Shown here one piece after another: positions 50,466 through 61,165 of a DNA stretch of 64,000 nucleotides. The translations under genes and the position numbers were made by a program. The DNA comes from Phylloscopus collybita (lineage: Eukaryota > Chordata > Aves > Passeriformes > Phylloscopidae). The number at the start of each line of letters is the position of its first letter. Within the stretch, counting starts at the first letter, position 1. The DNA lies in the NCBI GenBank assembly GCA_027886175.1, contig JAJNNQ010000137.1, forward strand, positions 6,266,001-6,330,000. The letters are read 5' to 3'. The notes under the pieces are model-generated. The model had not been told where the DNA came from and ran no database searches. It was given only the letters and a program-made list of their open reading frames with translations.

Positions 50466-51982
50466 GGGGTGAATTTACACATTGCAGAATCTCTCAGGAT
50501 CGAGCATTTACCATAGTGTGGGTACCATCAGAGACTCTGGGAAAAGCAAATTAATTCTTCAGCCTTGGAGCTTTGTTTTAGTAGCAGCCCAAACATTTGC
50601 AGTCCCATTTTGTGAGAATACTAACTCACTGTGTGCATACCAAACACTATTCATGTGCGTGTAGTGAAGTCTCCAGCACCAGGTCTTTAATTACAACAGA
50701 CTTAATTCCAGTGGTTGAAGATATTCCATCTAAAAACACCAAAGGGAGCTGCTGGAGACAGTGCTTCATCAAGATCAATATACAGGGGAAGTATAATGTG
50801 ATCATTGGTGGATTAAATTGGAGGCAGTAGGAATATCATGATGTATCTGAGATGTGGGACCTTTTGTCATGAGGAAGAGAGAAGAAAACCCAGTGTGGTA
50901 AAATTGCTTTTGAGACAGGAAGAATGTCTGCATTACTGGGATACCTTGAGGATATTTTTCATAGATTACTAAGGCTACACTTTGGCAATTTTCATTATTT
51001 AGCCTGACCTGAAAACACCAGGTCATAGAATTTCACCTCATCATTCTCGCTTTCAAATCTATTTCTGTTTTAACATTAATTCAGTGGCAGAACCACAGAT
51101 TTTCCTATTCCCACAAAACCATTTTGAAGTCTTCTTTTAGGAAATATTTTCTAGAAGCTTTCCAAGACATTTTATATTTCAGAAGCACTCAATGTATGAC
51201 CTTTTTGTAAAATCCTATCCTGGAAGTAAAATAAAAACAGTTATTGATTAAACATCTCTGAAAAATAACCAAACTATTTGAAATTTTGGATACAGTTGAA
51301 TTAGTAGATTTACCTCCAGAAAATGGAAAAAAGATGATAAAAATTTTTTCCATTTCATTTTGAATTGTGGTAAATAATTGGAAATTATTTCCGATCAAAT
51401 TAATCATTTTTTGAACTAGAAGCTGGTATCTGACTGTGATTTACCACAACCCATATGCATGCCTGATATGGCCCCTGAAGCCAAATATTACTTCAGGTTT
51501 TCTTCACAAGAAATATTTACTTTTTTGTCTCACTACTTCCTCTGCCAGATATTTTAATAACTTCATGGTGTTCCATTACATGAAAGATATTATAATATTT
51601 GGAATCACTATCTTTATATAAATTGAAGGCTGTTATACTTTCCAATCTGCCAAAAGTTTTTCAAAACATTCCCTTTTAAGTCCAGGTCAGAATGTTTTCT
51701 TTGACCTGACCAGGCTTCTATGTGACATACTTTGGGAGTTGATGTCACCAGTGGACTTAATGGTGCCTAAGAGCAAAACATTTTTTCTGAAATACATTTA
51801 TTAGCAAATAGTGGCTGATTTCACTTCTTTCCCTCTTACATTTTCACCTCTGGATTTCTTGTGTTGGTGGTATTTTTGTGTTGGTGTTAAGCTCTAAAAG
51901 CAACATACATAATGAGTTCACAGGTTTTGTATTATTTGGAGCTATTCTAGAAGGTTTTTTTTGTTTTTTTTTTTTTATCTTT
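50466..51982. other. AT-rich non-coding stretch
   Basis: No gene or repeat family is recognised. It is notably AT-rich between 51030 and 51700. Confidence 0.55.
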
Positions 51983-52207
51983 CTAATTCTCTGAAGAAAT
52001 TTCTCTGCCTTGTCTCAACCTCTTTTTGGCAAGCCACAGCATTTCTGACAGAAGGAGCTGACCCCACTGACCCTTGCAGGTCTGCTGGGGGCTCGGGGCA
52101 GGAGAGAAAGACAGCATTTCATAGATCATGATGAGCCAAATGGCTTCATCAGTGCCGTAGTCATCTTCCATCATTTGCCTCTGGAAACACCGCTGTGGGG
52201 TGCACAC
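51983..52207 (-). other. Reverse-strand open frame downstream of a CpG-rich patch
   Basis: This 74-codon frame lies just downstream (reverse strand) of the CpG-rich patch at 52240-52412. Within it, two adjacent ATGs at about 52172 begin MMEDDYGTDEAIWLIMIYEM, after which the residues look ordinary, and a stop follows at 51983. The placement would suit a first exon or short reading frame of a transcript started in the patch. I recognise no family, and the length is within chance. Confidence 0.2.
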
Positions 52208-52239
52208 CCTGACATCCTGTGTTGCAGCTCCTCTCCATC

Positions 52240-52412
52240 ACCGCCTGCTCCCCGCCCTCCCCGGGGACGCGAACCTTGGAAAAGCCGACTCAGCACCGGC
52301 TGTCCGGCTCCTTTCGCTGAGAACCAGCCAGCACCGAGCCCTGATAATAGCCCCTTTATGTGGGCTCGTGTTTTCCCGCCTTGTAAACACCCTCTGAATT
52401 TATACTCCCGTC
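52240..52412 (-). promoter_or_regulatory. Possible promoter or enhancer: CpG-rich patch with TATA-like box
   Basis: Thirteen CpGs fall within about 170 bp in otherwise CpG-depleted DNA. On the reverse strand TATAAATT sits at 52404-52397, which would place a start near 52374, upstream of the open frame at 51983-52207. AT-rich sequence flanks it. It could equally be a CpG-containing enhancer. No transcript evidence is available. Confidence 0.28.
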
Positions 52413-52535
52413 ATTCCTGCTGTAATACTATTCCCTAAGCCATAAAAAGAATAATTCTAAGCCTCTTGACAGCTAATATTTCTGTTGAATGATATTAATG
52501 CATTGTAAGTCTGGCCTCAATGCTGATGCATCACA

Positions 52536-52631
52536 GCCTGATCCTACACAGTGCTGAGCTCCCTCTGTGCCTTTTGATGTGCTCTGATGTTGGTGGAAGG
52601 TGGAGGTGCTCAGCAATCTGTAGAATTGTAC
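52536..52631. mobile_element. Ancient MITE with 24-bp inverted ends
   Basis: The left end GCCTGATCCTACACAGTGCTGAGC (52536-52559) pairs with the right end GCTCAGCAATCTGTAGAATTG plus TAC (52608-52631): 17 of 24 positions match, and 16 of the inner 19. The arm resembles palindromic Harbinger-like MITEs of turtles and crocodilians (GGCCTGATCCTGCAAGGTGCTGAGC-type arm, from memory). It is about 96 bp long, non-coding and immobile. No clean target-site duplication is visible. Confidence 0.6.
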
Positions 52632-55600
52632 TCCAAAGCAGGAGTAAAGTCACAAAACAGAACTAAGATTCTGCTGTCACTCTAATGTAAAGGTGAGACA
52701 CATGTTTGCAGGAGCTAAACTCTGCTGGGAAGGATTCCTGTAAGAAATTACATTCCCTTGGGATAGATATCAGCAAGAAAATAAAAAGCTTTACATCTTC
52801 ATGCTGCTGTGGGCAAAAACAGCGCTTGTGTTTGAGTTCTGTGCAGTGTGTATTTCTAACTAGACACCAATGGTTCATATGCACAGCACATCTGTTTAAG
52901 CAAAGTTTAACTTTGGGTTTCTTTAGCTGTCCAATTAATTTTTATGTTAATCATTGCATCTGGAAGAGCAATGTTTTCAAATAACTTTGTGTCATTCACA
53001 CTACACGAAAGCCATGAAGACACTTGGAATCACAGTCAAAGAGCAACAGACATCTATTAAAACCCCCAAAATCATGAGCTATAGGCACACATGCACCTCC
53101 ACACAGGCTGCATCACATTCATTTCTTCCAGACAGGCAAGAGCCATCATGTACCTGAAACTATAATTTCTATAAAAAACTTCATCCCAGTTTGTATTCAC
53201 CTCAGTGCTCCTTGGATCAGAAAGGTCAAAAATCCTTCAGCAATAAAACCAGAGAGCTCTCTTGGCTGAGCTGATGTACATAATAGGCCCTGATTCTTGC
53301 TTCATTCATTTCCATGTAAAGATGTTTCTAAGTGCTTCTTGTGTTGTATACTGGTCTGCAGCCCATGATTCTGGAGGAGCCAAAACGAAAACATCCTGGA
53401 ATTATTTCTCCTTCCTCCTAAAGGACCTTAACACAATCAGAGCTGTTTGAAGTAGCTTTTTTTTCTGGTTACTGCAGCTCTGACTGACAAAATCCTTGAG
53501 ATAATGAGAAGCTCAGGCAAATGAGATTTCCAGCTGTGTTGTACTCTGGGAAGGCTGGCTCTGCTCTGCACACTGCTTACCCACAAGGCTGGGGAGGCAG
53601 AGCCTCCCCATCAGCTGCTGGGTGCACCCCAAATTCTGCAGGGGGGAAGCTGATAATGAAGATTAAACCCTGCATGTTCTGCAATAAACTCCTGGGTCGT
53701 TTTCCTCATCATCTCACATTTGAAGTAACACCCAAATTGGGTCCCTGGGCAATTATTCGAATCTGAAAGCTGGAGCCAAAGATTGACATATTTGGGTACT
53801 TCGGTGGAATTAATGGATTAACTCCCAGTCAAAACCACTTTAGCATTCTCCCTTCATAGTCTGCAAAGTTAAATTACTCTGGGCAGTGAGATAGAGCTAC
53901 CAGCTTTATAAAAACCAGAAACTCAGCTATAATTTTCTCCAGCCGCCAACATGGAACGATAACAGTTCTGCTCCCAGAGCATTTCACGGTGGCATCTCTG
54001 TAAACTGTGCAGGAGCTGCAAGGAGTTGAGGAACACAATGTGTGTGTCAGGAGCTGCCACCAGCACAACCCACCACTGTCTGCAGGGGGGAAATGTTCAG
54101 AGGAGGGGGTGGCAGGGGAAACAGATCCAACAGCTGGGAATGGCAGTGAGACAGCATGGGACTGGGAATATGGCACTCATTTCTGACTGGGAGGGATGCT
54201 GGCTGTGGGAATGGATCCTCCATGGTCATACCATGGGTTTGCCAGCACTTGAGGCTGAAGTATTTTATTTTTGCTTTTAATAGAGATCACTGCAGCTTCT
54301 CCTAGAGAAAAGAGCATGATATCAGGATGGGTTGGGATGCTTGTTCCTGAGCTACACAGGGACTTAGATCAAAATCTTCACTGGCCTTTATCTGGCCTTG
54401 GTGAGCAAGAAACACATTGGGGAAATACACTCTCCTCTTTCCCCATTAACCCCAAGCACAGCAATGCCTACTGCCCGCTGCTGGCAAACCGAAGGGCCAC
54501 AGCTTGATACTCAAAACAGACCTTCCAGCCTTAAAGATCTGTGACTGCATGGTGGGAAGAAGCAAAGGGAAAGGCAGGCTGAAACATCTGTTCTTGCACC
54601 TGTGACAGCTTCATGTGGCTTCACATCAACAGTAGCACTCAGGCATGGTGTCCTGGGCATTACCACATGCAGGTGACCAAAAGCAAGCCAAAGGAAGAGG
54701 GGAGTGAGCTGTAGTCACTCTCATTTTGTCACAGACACCCCATCATAAACAGAAATTAAGCTTCATACTTGCATCCTATGGGTGTCTTAGGCCAGAAACT
54801 TATCATCAGCATCAGAAACCATTTGACTGGCAAATGCTTGCACATGTGATTTAGGTGGAAAAAATGTTGCCCACTATCAGAATGAATTTCCAAGCATCTG
54901 ACTTATGCAAAAAACTTTATTTTAACGTCCATCAAGGACTTTGGAATACATTTGTGCCAATGCCTGCCCTTGTTCAGCTGAGTCTGGAGACTTCTGCTTG
55001 GATTTTTTTTTCTTTTCCCTTGAATGCCCTGGATCAGAGTAGCTACATTTGTCTGCAGCACTATCTGCTGTCACTGCTTACTCACTGGAGCCTTCAGCTG
55101 GGATGTAGAGTTTATGTCATTGTTGTGGTAGGTAAAACTTTAAGTGCTGCAATGTCAACTGCTGAAAATCACTAGAAGCTAAGTGCTCAGTTAAACACAT
55201 CCAGGTCTCTGAGCTTTGTTCCTCTAGGAATTGTGCAAGCTTTGCTGTCCTGGAACAACACGGAGCAGCTGGGAATCTGCCTCGTACCTTGAGCCATATG
55301 TGTCCTATGTTAGACAATGGGATCCTCAGACTTCTCCCTCTCCCAGGGCCAGGAAGAGGTGTCCCATTTATTCCTCACATTACAGGAACGAGGATGTCAG
55401 TGCTGATTAGTCTTGTACATCCTGGATATGAAAATTAGGTGGGTTTTTTTTAACACAGAGATAACTCCATTGTAGTGCCTTATTTGCATGTGTGCTGAAG
55501 CACTTTTGCATCATTCTCCCAGCTAGAAACAGTCATATGTGCAATGCTGATACCCAGCACACAGGTCTTGAAGGTTTTTCTTGTAAAAGAAGTGTGTAAG

Positions 55601-58600
55601 GGCATCCTTGTCCACACCATGGCATGGTAAAGCCAGCAGGAAAAACACAGAGGCTTTTGGTTTGGTAGTTATATCTGGAAATGCATCTCATGGAAGGAGA
55701 GAGAATGAGGAAGGTGAGGAGCAGGGAGAGGTGAAATGGCTGAAAGTCTTCACTGGACACACTGTGGAGACATGGACACTTAACTGAAAAGCTCATTTCA
55801 AGTTTTCCAGGCACCATGTTAGGAAATTAAGCTGTCAGATCTGCTTACAGGCAACATGCTACCCTATGAAACACATTTTCTCTGTTCACTGGCACAGTGC
55901 ATTTTAGCAAATCTTCTTTCTGTTATTCCCTCAACATTACTGTCAATCCTAGAATAAAAGCCCTGTTCTCTGCATGAGGTGTGGAGATGTGAGTCTCAAG
56001 GTGCTCTCTGTTGATAGGCAGTGATAGTGTTGTAGGTTTAAAAGATACCAAGGACCTACATGAGAGTTTCACACCAGATCTCAGTCTCAAGTTGAACAGA
56101 AATATGTTTAAAAAGGAGCACTGGTGACATTCAGCCTGACTTCTGCTGGCCTGCCTGGTGTGCCTGTCTGTGGAGTATACGAGAAGCCTGGGGCAGACTG
56201 CACTTCTCAGGTAGATGTTTCAGATAGTAACAGCTGTGATCAATCCAGAATGCAGCATTATGATGCTCTTTGTGAGCTGAGCACAGAAATTTATCCACCT
56301 CTCCACACCCCAGGGCATGGCTGTAGACATAGCAGGGCAGAAACCACTGTCATTTGTGTGTCTCTCCCTTAGCTATAGCAGAGCCAGCTCTACATTTGTA
56401 TGAGGCAGGAAAAGGTCTCACTTTTGTCAGTGCATACCACACCAAAATACATTTAGCTCAGTCCATCGTTCTGCAGGTATGATTTTCTTTCATTTCAACA
56501 ACTTGCACTAGAAATCTATCAGTTTTATCATTCCAAAGAAATTAAAATTGCTGGGCCAATGTCCTCCTTCTTACCAGCAAGTTAATGAAATTAGACATCC
56601 CAAGCCATGATGAGCAAAGGGAAGAACATAAAAGACATTTTGCCTGAAAGGATTTTGATGCCAAAGGGAGTAACTTGAGGAGCAGACTGGATTGCAGGGA
56701 AATAAACTGAAGGATTTGTTATCAGATTACTCTTTTTGCAAAAATTTTCCAACATCTTACAAATGCATGTGAATGTCTTGAATATCTAAGAGCTTTGAAG
56801 AAGTTTAGCATGAATAATTCTGCAAGTCACTTGTTTTTTACTATTCTCCCTTTCAAAAGGGGAAAATGAGAAGAACATTGTGGCAAATCAGGGATGTCAG
56901 CATTTTGAGGATAGGTCTTCCACTGGTCTGAAACAGTTGAGTCTCCCCTGGCTGCAGTGGGACCTGGGATGCAAGTGGGATGCAACTTAGAAACAACTGA
57001 CCAGCTGAAGTTTGTTAGCACAAACTGTTTTGTGAATAATTGGGTGAAAGTAAGGAATGACTGCAGGGAAGAGCAGTCCATGGTGCCCTGGCCATGGCCA
57101 GCACCCACCTGGCAGAAGGCAGAATGGGGATCTCTCTGTGGCACCAGGAACATGTAGGAAGTGCTGGACAGTGCTTGGATCAGGTCAGTGGCCTCCTTGC
57201 CTTCATTCCACACACTGAGCTCAAGCAGAGATCCAGCTCATCAGGTATGAGCTGATGCTTTCTCTGCTAATGGACAAAGTTGTGAAGAAGGGCCCATCTA
57301 CTTTGTTCTTTCAATATAAATGCTTATTCTTAGAAAAGATTTCAAAGGAATGGCCCTGAGCACCACTGAGAATTTTGGACTCCTTTTACTCCTGATGTGA
57401 CTTTTTAACTGGCCAAGTAGTCACAAGCACCAGGAAGCACAGACTCAAAGAGGCAGGGAAGGGGGCTGCTGGACCATTTTGCTGTGAAGATATGATTCCT
57501 CCCAGGAGAATGCTTCAAGAACTTACATTAGGAATGTGCAGGTTGGCTTATGAACAACCAGTGGACTTGGAAAAACCATAATTTTCACACAAAACTTGTA
57601 GAGCGTTATTACTTTTAAGGGCTGTGAGCTTGGTTTTCTGGGTTTTCCTACTGGGAAAATAATCTTGAAACGAAATGATGCTGTTTTTTCCAACACACTT
57701 CTGCCTTGTACCTCTTTGGCTCAAATGCCACAGCTGCTGCCACAACAGCTTGCAGAGAAGTGCATAATGAACTAGGAGGACTGCTGGCTGATTTTAATGC
57801 CTGTAAGCACATGACTACCCTTGCACTCTAGGCTTTTATTCTTATCTGTCATCCTTTGCAGAGTTCTCTGCCAAGAAGTATGTACAGTGTGTGGTGATAT
57901 GAGAGCAGCTACTCAAAGGGAAAAATAACTTTTTTCCCCAGAACTGATTTTGGGGAGCAAGCACTAGATTTTAGCCATTGCTGACTCAGCCAGAGGATGA
58001 CTTTGCTTACCGCTCCTACTGTCCATGAACATGATCCAAGGCTTTCTGCATCTCTAAATATCCCCAGTATGTGAGTGACTTGTTGCCTGGGAGAAGGGTC
58101 AGTCTTTGGGATTGCCTGACCAGGACCTTTGTTTCTACAAAGCGTGGTGTGCACCACAGTAGCCTGCACCTGGGATATCCCAGCCAAATCTGAGTGAGGA
58201 ATTGGTTGAAATTTATGTTTTGCACCACAAGAACATCCTGTAGAATACCTCTGTTCTGTGCTCAGTCATTGATGTAATTATAATCATTATGTGGAACACA
58301 CAAAGGGGTTATTAAATAGCTGTACTCTTTAAGTATGTACTAATTACATAAAGCACAGTACAAGGACAGCACAGAATGTCTCCTAATAAGAGTAGCCTAC
58401 ATCTCTGGCATCCATCTAAATTAAAAATCTTCTCAGAATAATAACCTTAAGTAACTATGCACTTCAGAGGCAGCTGCAAAAGAGTTAGAACTAACTCAAT
58501 CAACTAAATTATGTGTAGATGGCTCCATTTTTATTAGCGGTCTCCAATGTATACAAATGTCAGTAGTACAGCAGCCACAACAAATGGATTACTACATTAT

Positions 58601-58664
58601 CTATTATAATCTCTTTCCTTTCTGTCAAAACATTTCTCTGACCCTAAAGACCAGCTTATAAACT

Positions 58665-58685
58665 AAAAAAAAAAAAAAAAAAAAA
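58665..58685. repeat. Poly-A tract (21 nt)
   Basis: An A run after AACT, followed by TCAAGC and CAACAACAGCAGCAACAG. Confidence 0.93.
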
Positions 58686-58962
58686 TCAAGCAAACAACAA
58701 CAGCAGCAACAGAAAAGCAAGGAGGGGAAAAAAAATCCCTGCTTAAAATTCCATCTCTTGGTTGGTTTTGCTGAAGATAAAAGATGCACTCCACACTGAG
58801 ATACTTGAAAGCGCTGTGCAGGGGAAAGCAAAAGGCCATTTTTACCAGTCACTCTTTGGTAAAAGCACTCTGGGCAATTATGGTGCCTGTAAATGCAATC
58901 TACTCCAAACACTGCTTGGATAAAAAATACATGGGAAACAGAAATCCTCCATCAGGTTCTCA

Positions 58963-58978
58963 TCTCTCTCTCTCTCTC
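58963..58978. repeat. (TC)8 microsatellite
   Basis: Eight TC units after CA, ending CTCAAATATG. Confidence 0.88.
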
Positions 58979-61044
58979 AAATATGGGCTGCCATGCCTCC
59001 TAACAGGAGAAAAGGATCAGTATGAAAGAAACTCTCACTGATTCAACAGCAAGGATGGGACAACAGCTACTTGGACACAGCTGCCACGTGAGGTCATCTG
59101 CAGCCAGGGGTGGGAGCTGTATGGCCCAAGGCCCAGGAGTGACTCTGTGCCCCAACAGAGGGGTTGGATGTACTCTGAAGTGACATAAGCTGCAATGAGA
59201 GGCAGAATATAACTGAAGAGAATGAATGCATCATGCCTCTAAAAAAGTTTGAACTGAGATGAGAGAAGAGGAAAGATGTCTGCCAATCTTGGTAATGAAA
59301 TTTAGCCTAATTTCAATAAACAGTTTCCTAATTCAGAGGCTGGTCCCATAGCATAATATAGGGAAAGCGATTGCCTTTAGTAGATAAAGGCTTTCAAGAC
59401 AAGACAAACCACTCTGAAGCATTGAGAAGGACCCATGCTCAGCCACAGTGAAGAGACAGCATTTCTTTTCGTATCTTATGTCTGAAAGGCCAAATTGAAC
59501 TCCAGAAGACCTAAGTGTGTCTCCCAACATGCAGGGGATGCATAGGCTCAGCCATGGTTTTTGACATGTAGCCATTCAGTGGTTCCAAGAGAAACTCATT
59601 CTGGATGCCCCAGAGAGGGGTCTGTGATGTAGAAAAGCAGCCACAGTTCAGTTCCCTGGGCACACATGTGCTCGTAATGGAAGATGACATAATCATCCCT
59701 GAATAAATAAATGTCTTATGGCTCATTCTGCACCTAATGAGGGGATTTCAGGATCTCTGCCTGGAAGAACATCTTTGCATACACTGAAGTACATTCACTG
59801 CTGTTGCCTTCACACCTGCCACACCACCAGATAAGGTCAAGGGCTTGAAGTTGTAAGTGAAAGCAGCCTGGGAAAAGGCAGAGCAGGAAGCAGGCTCCAG
59901 TCCTTGGTAGACCTGATACGTTGCATTTGCAAGTGCTTTGGTCTTGTTTATTTTCATAACATATCACTCCCTTGGAGCTGCCCATTATCCAGCACAACAG
60001 AAATGTGCCAAGAGTAAAGCAAGGCAGAAGCTGCTGTTTAGTTCAGTAAGACAGAGGGGCAGCAGAGGAAAGAGTGCAGGTCATGTTTCATAGAAAGGGT
60101 ATGGAAGGATGAGGGAGAAAGAAAACCAAAGACATAGAAAATCTCCTACTGGGAATGGGGCCAGTTTTGCTATGTGCCAATTGAGCATCCAGGACTATAT
60201 ATCTTGTAGTTTTACTTCAGAATCCCCAGAGCAGATGCACTCTGTGCTGAACATCATCAGATAAAATAAGGGGGAGGTCCAGGGAGAAGACCTCTCCTGC
60301 TCTTGAATGCTTTTTTTCTCTCCAGGAAAATGTGGTGGGAAGGCCTCACTAGGGTTGGTGGAGAGGGGGTATGTCCAAGGACACCTCTGGAAATGCTTCT
60401 GGGAGATGAGCAGGGAAGCTCTGACACCTCCTGACAGAGGTGAAAACTGAGCCCAGCTCCCTCCTTTCTTAGGAGAGAACAGTGTAAGACAAGAAAGAAG
60501 ATTCTTTCACCTCTGTAATATTTCTATTTAAACAATCCCTGGTTAATTTTTTTAAAGGGAAGTTTGGAGACACTTATATATCAAATGTCAGGGTGTAAAC
60601 TCTGTTTTCTTTATTGTCTCCTGGCTAGCTGCAGGTGATCACACATTGGGGACCACCCAGGGCCCCTAGTAGCTCTTATGAACCAGGATTTTTGATGACC
60701 AAATACCAAAAAATACATTAGGAACACATAGGTGGGATATGTGATGTGCAAATATTGCTCTGAAAGTGCTGTTTTTGTGCCGTTTCCCACTCTGTCTGCT
60801 CATAATTTCTGTTCTGATTTTTCTCAATCTTCCCACACACAGGATAACAGATTCTCAGTACCCTAAGCAGCAACACCTTCCTCTCAAAACAACCTCTTTC
60901 AGATCTGAATCTTAGTCACATGACCATTTATTCTGAAGTTTGACCTATAAATAACATTATATAGAGATGAGGGCATATCCTCCAAAGTAGGGGGTAAATG
61001 ACTGGGGGTAAATTAGCAAGACCCTGGAGAGGGGCCTTTGGTGC

Positions 61045-61165
61045 TGATCTCCACCTGTAAAATACAGATAATAACTCTTCCTGTATGGTACATCATAGGG
61101 TTGTTGTGATGCTTAATTAAAGCATTTAGAAAGTCTTTCAGCAGCATCTGTCTATAAATGTTAAA
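61045..61165 (+). mobile_element. MIR SINE 3' half
   Basis: CCACCTGTAAAATACAGATA, ATAACTCTTCCTGTATGG, CATAGGGTTGTTGTGATGCT, TAATTAAAGCATTTAGAAAG and CTATAAATGTTAAAGG run colinear with the MIR 3' half (ATCTGTAAAATGGGGATAATAA..CTCATAGGGTTGTTGTGAGG..TTAA..TGTAAAGCGCTT). It is the clearest MIR relic in the window. MIR is an ancient tetrapod SINE spread by L2-type LINEs, and copies are sparse in birds. Confidence 0.65.

Larger units (their letters stand above)
52632..61044. other. Non-coding stretch
   Basis: No gene is supported. Frames such as 56827-57213 (reverse, 128 codons) have no recognisable domain. It contains an A21 run at 58665-58685 and (TC)8 at 58963-58978. AT-rich, conserved-looking sequence lies at 58260-58610. 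Confidence 0.55.

Noticed and set aside
51024..51060. TCATAGAATTTCAC, like a reverse CR1 terminus
   Set aside because: The following sequence lacks the GGTTTGGGTTGGAAGGGACC block of a CR1 end.
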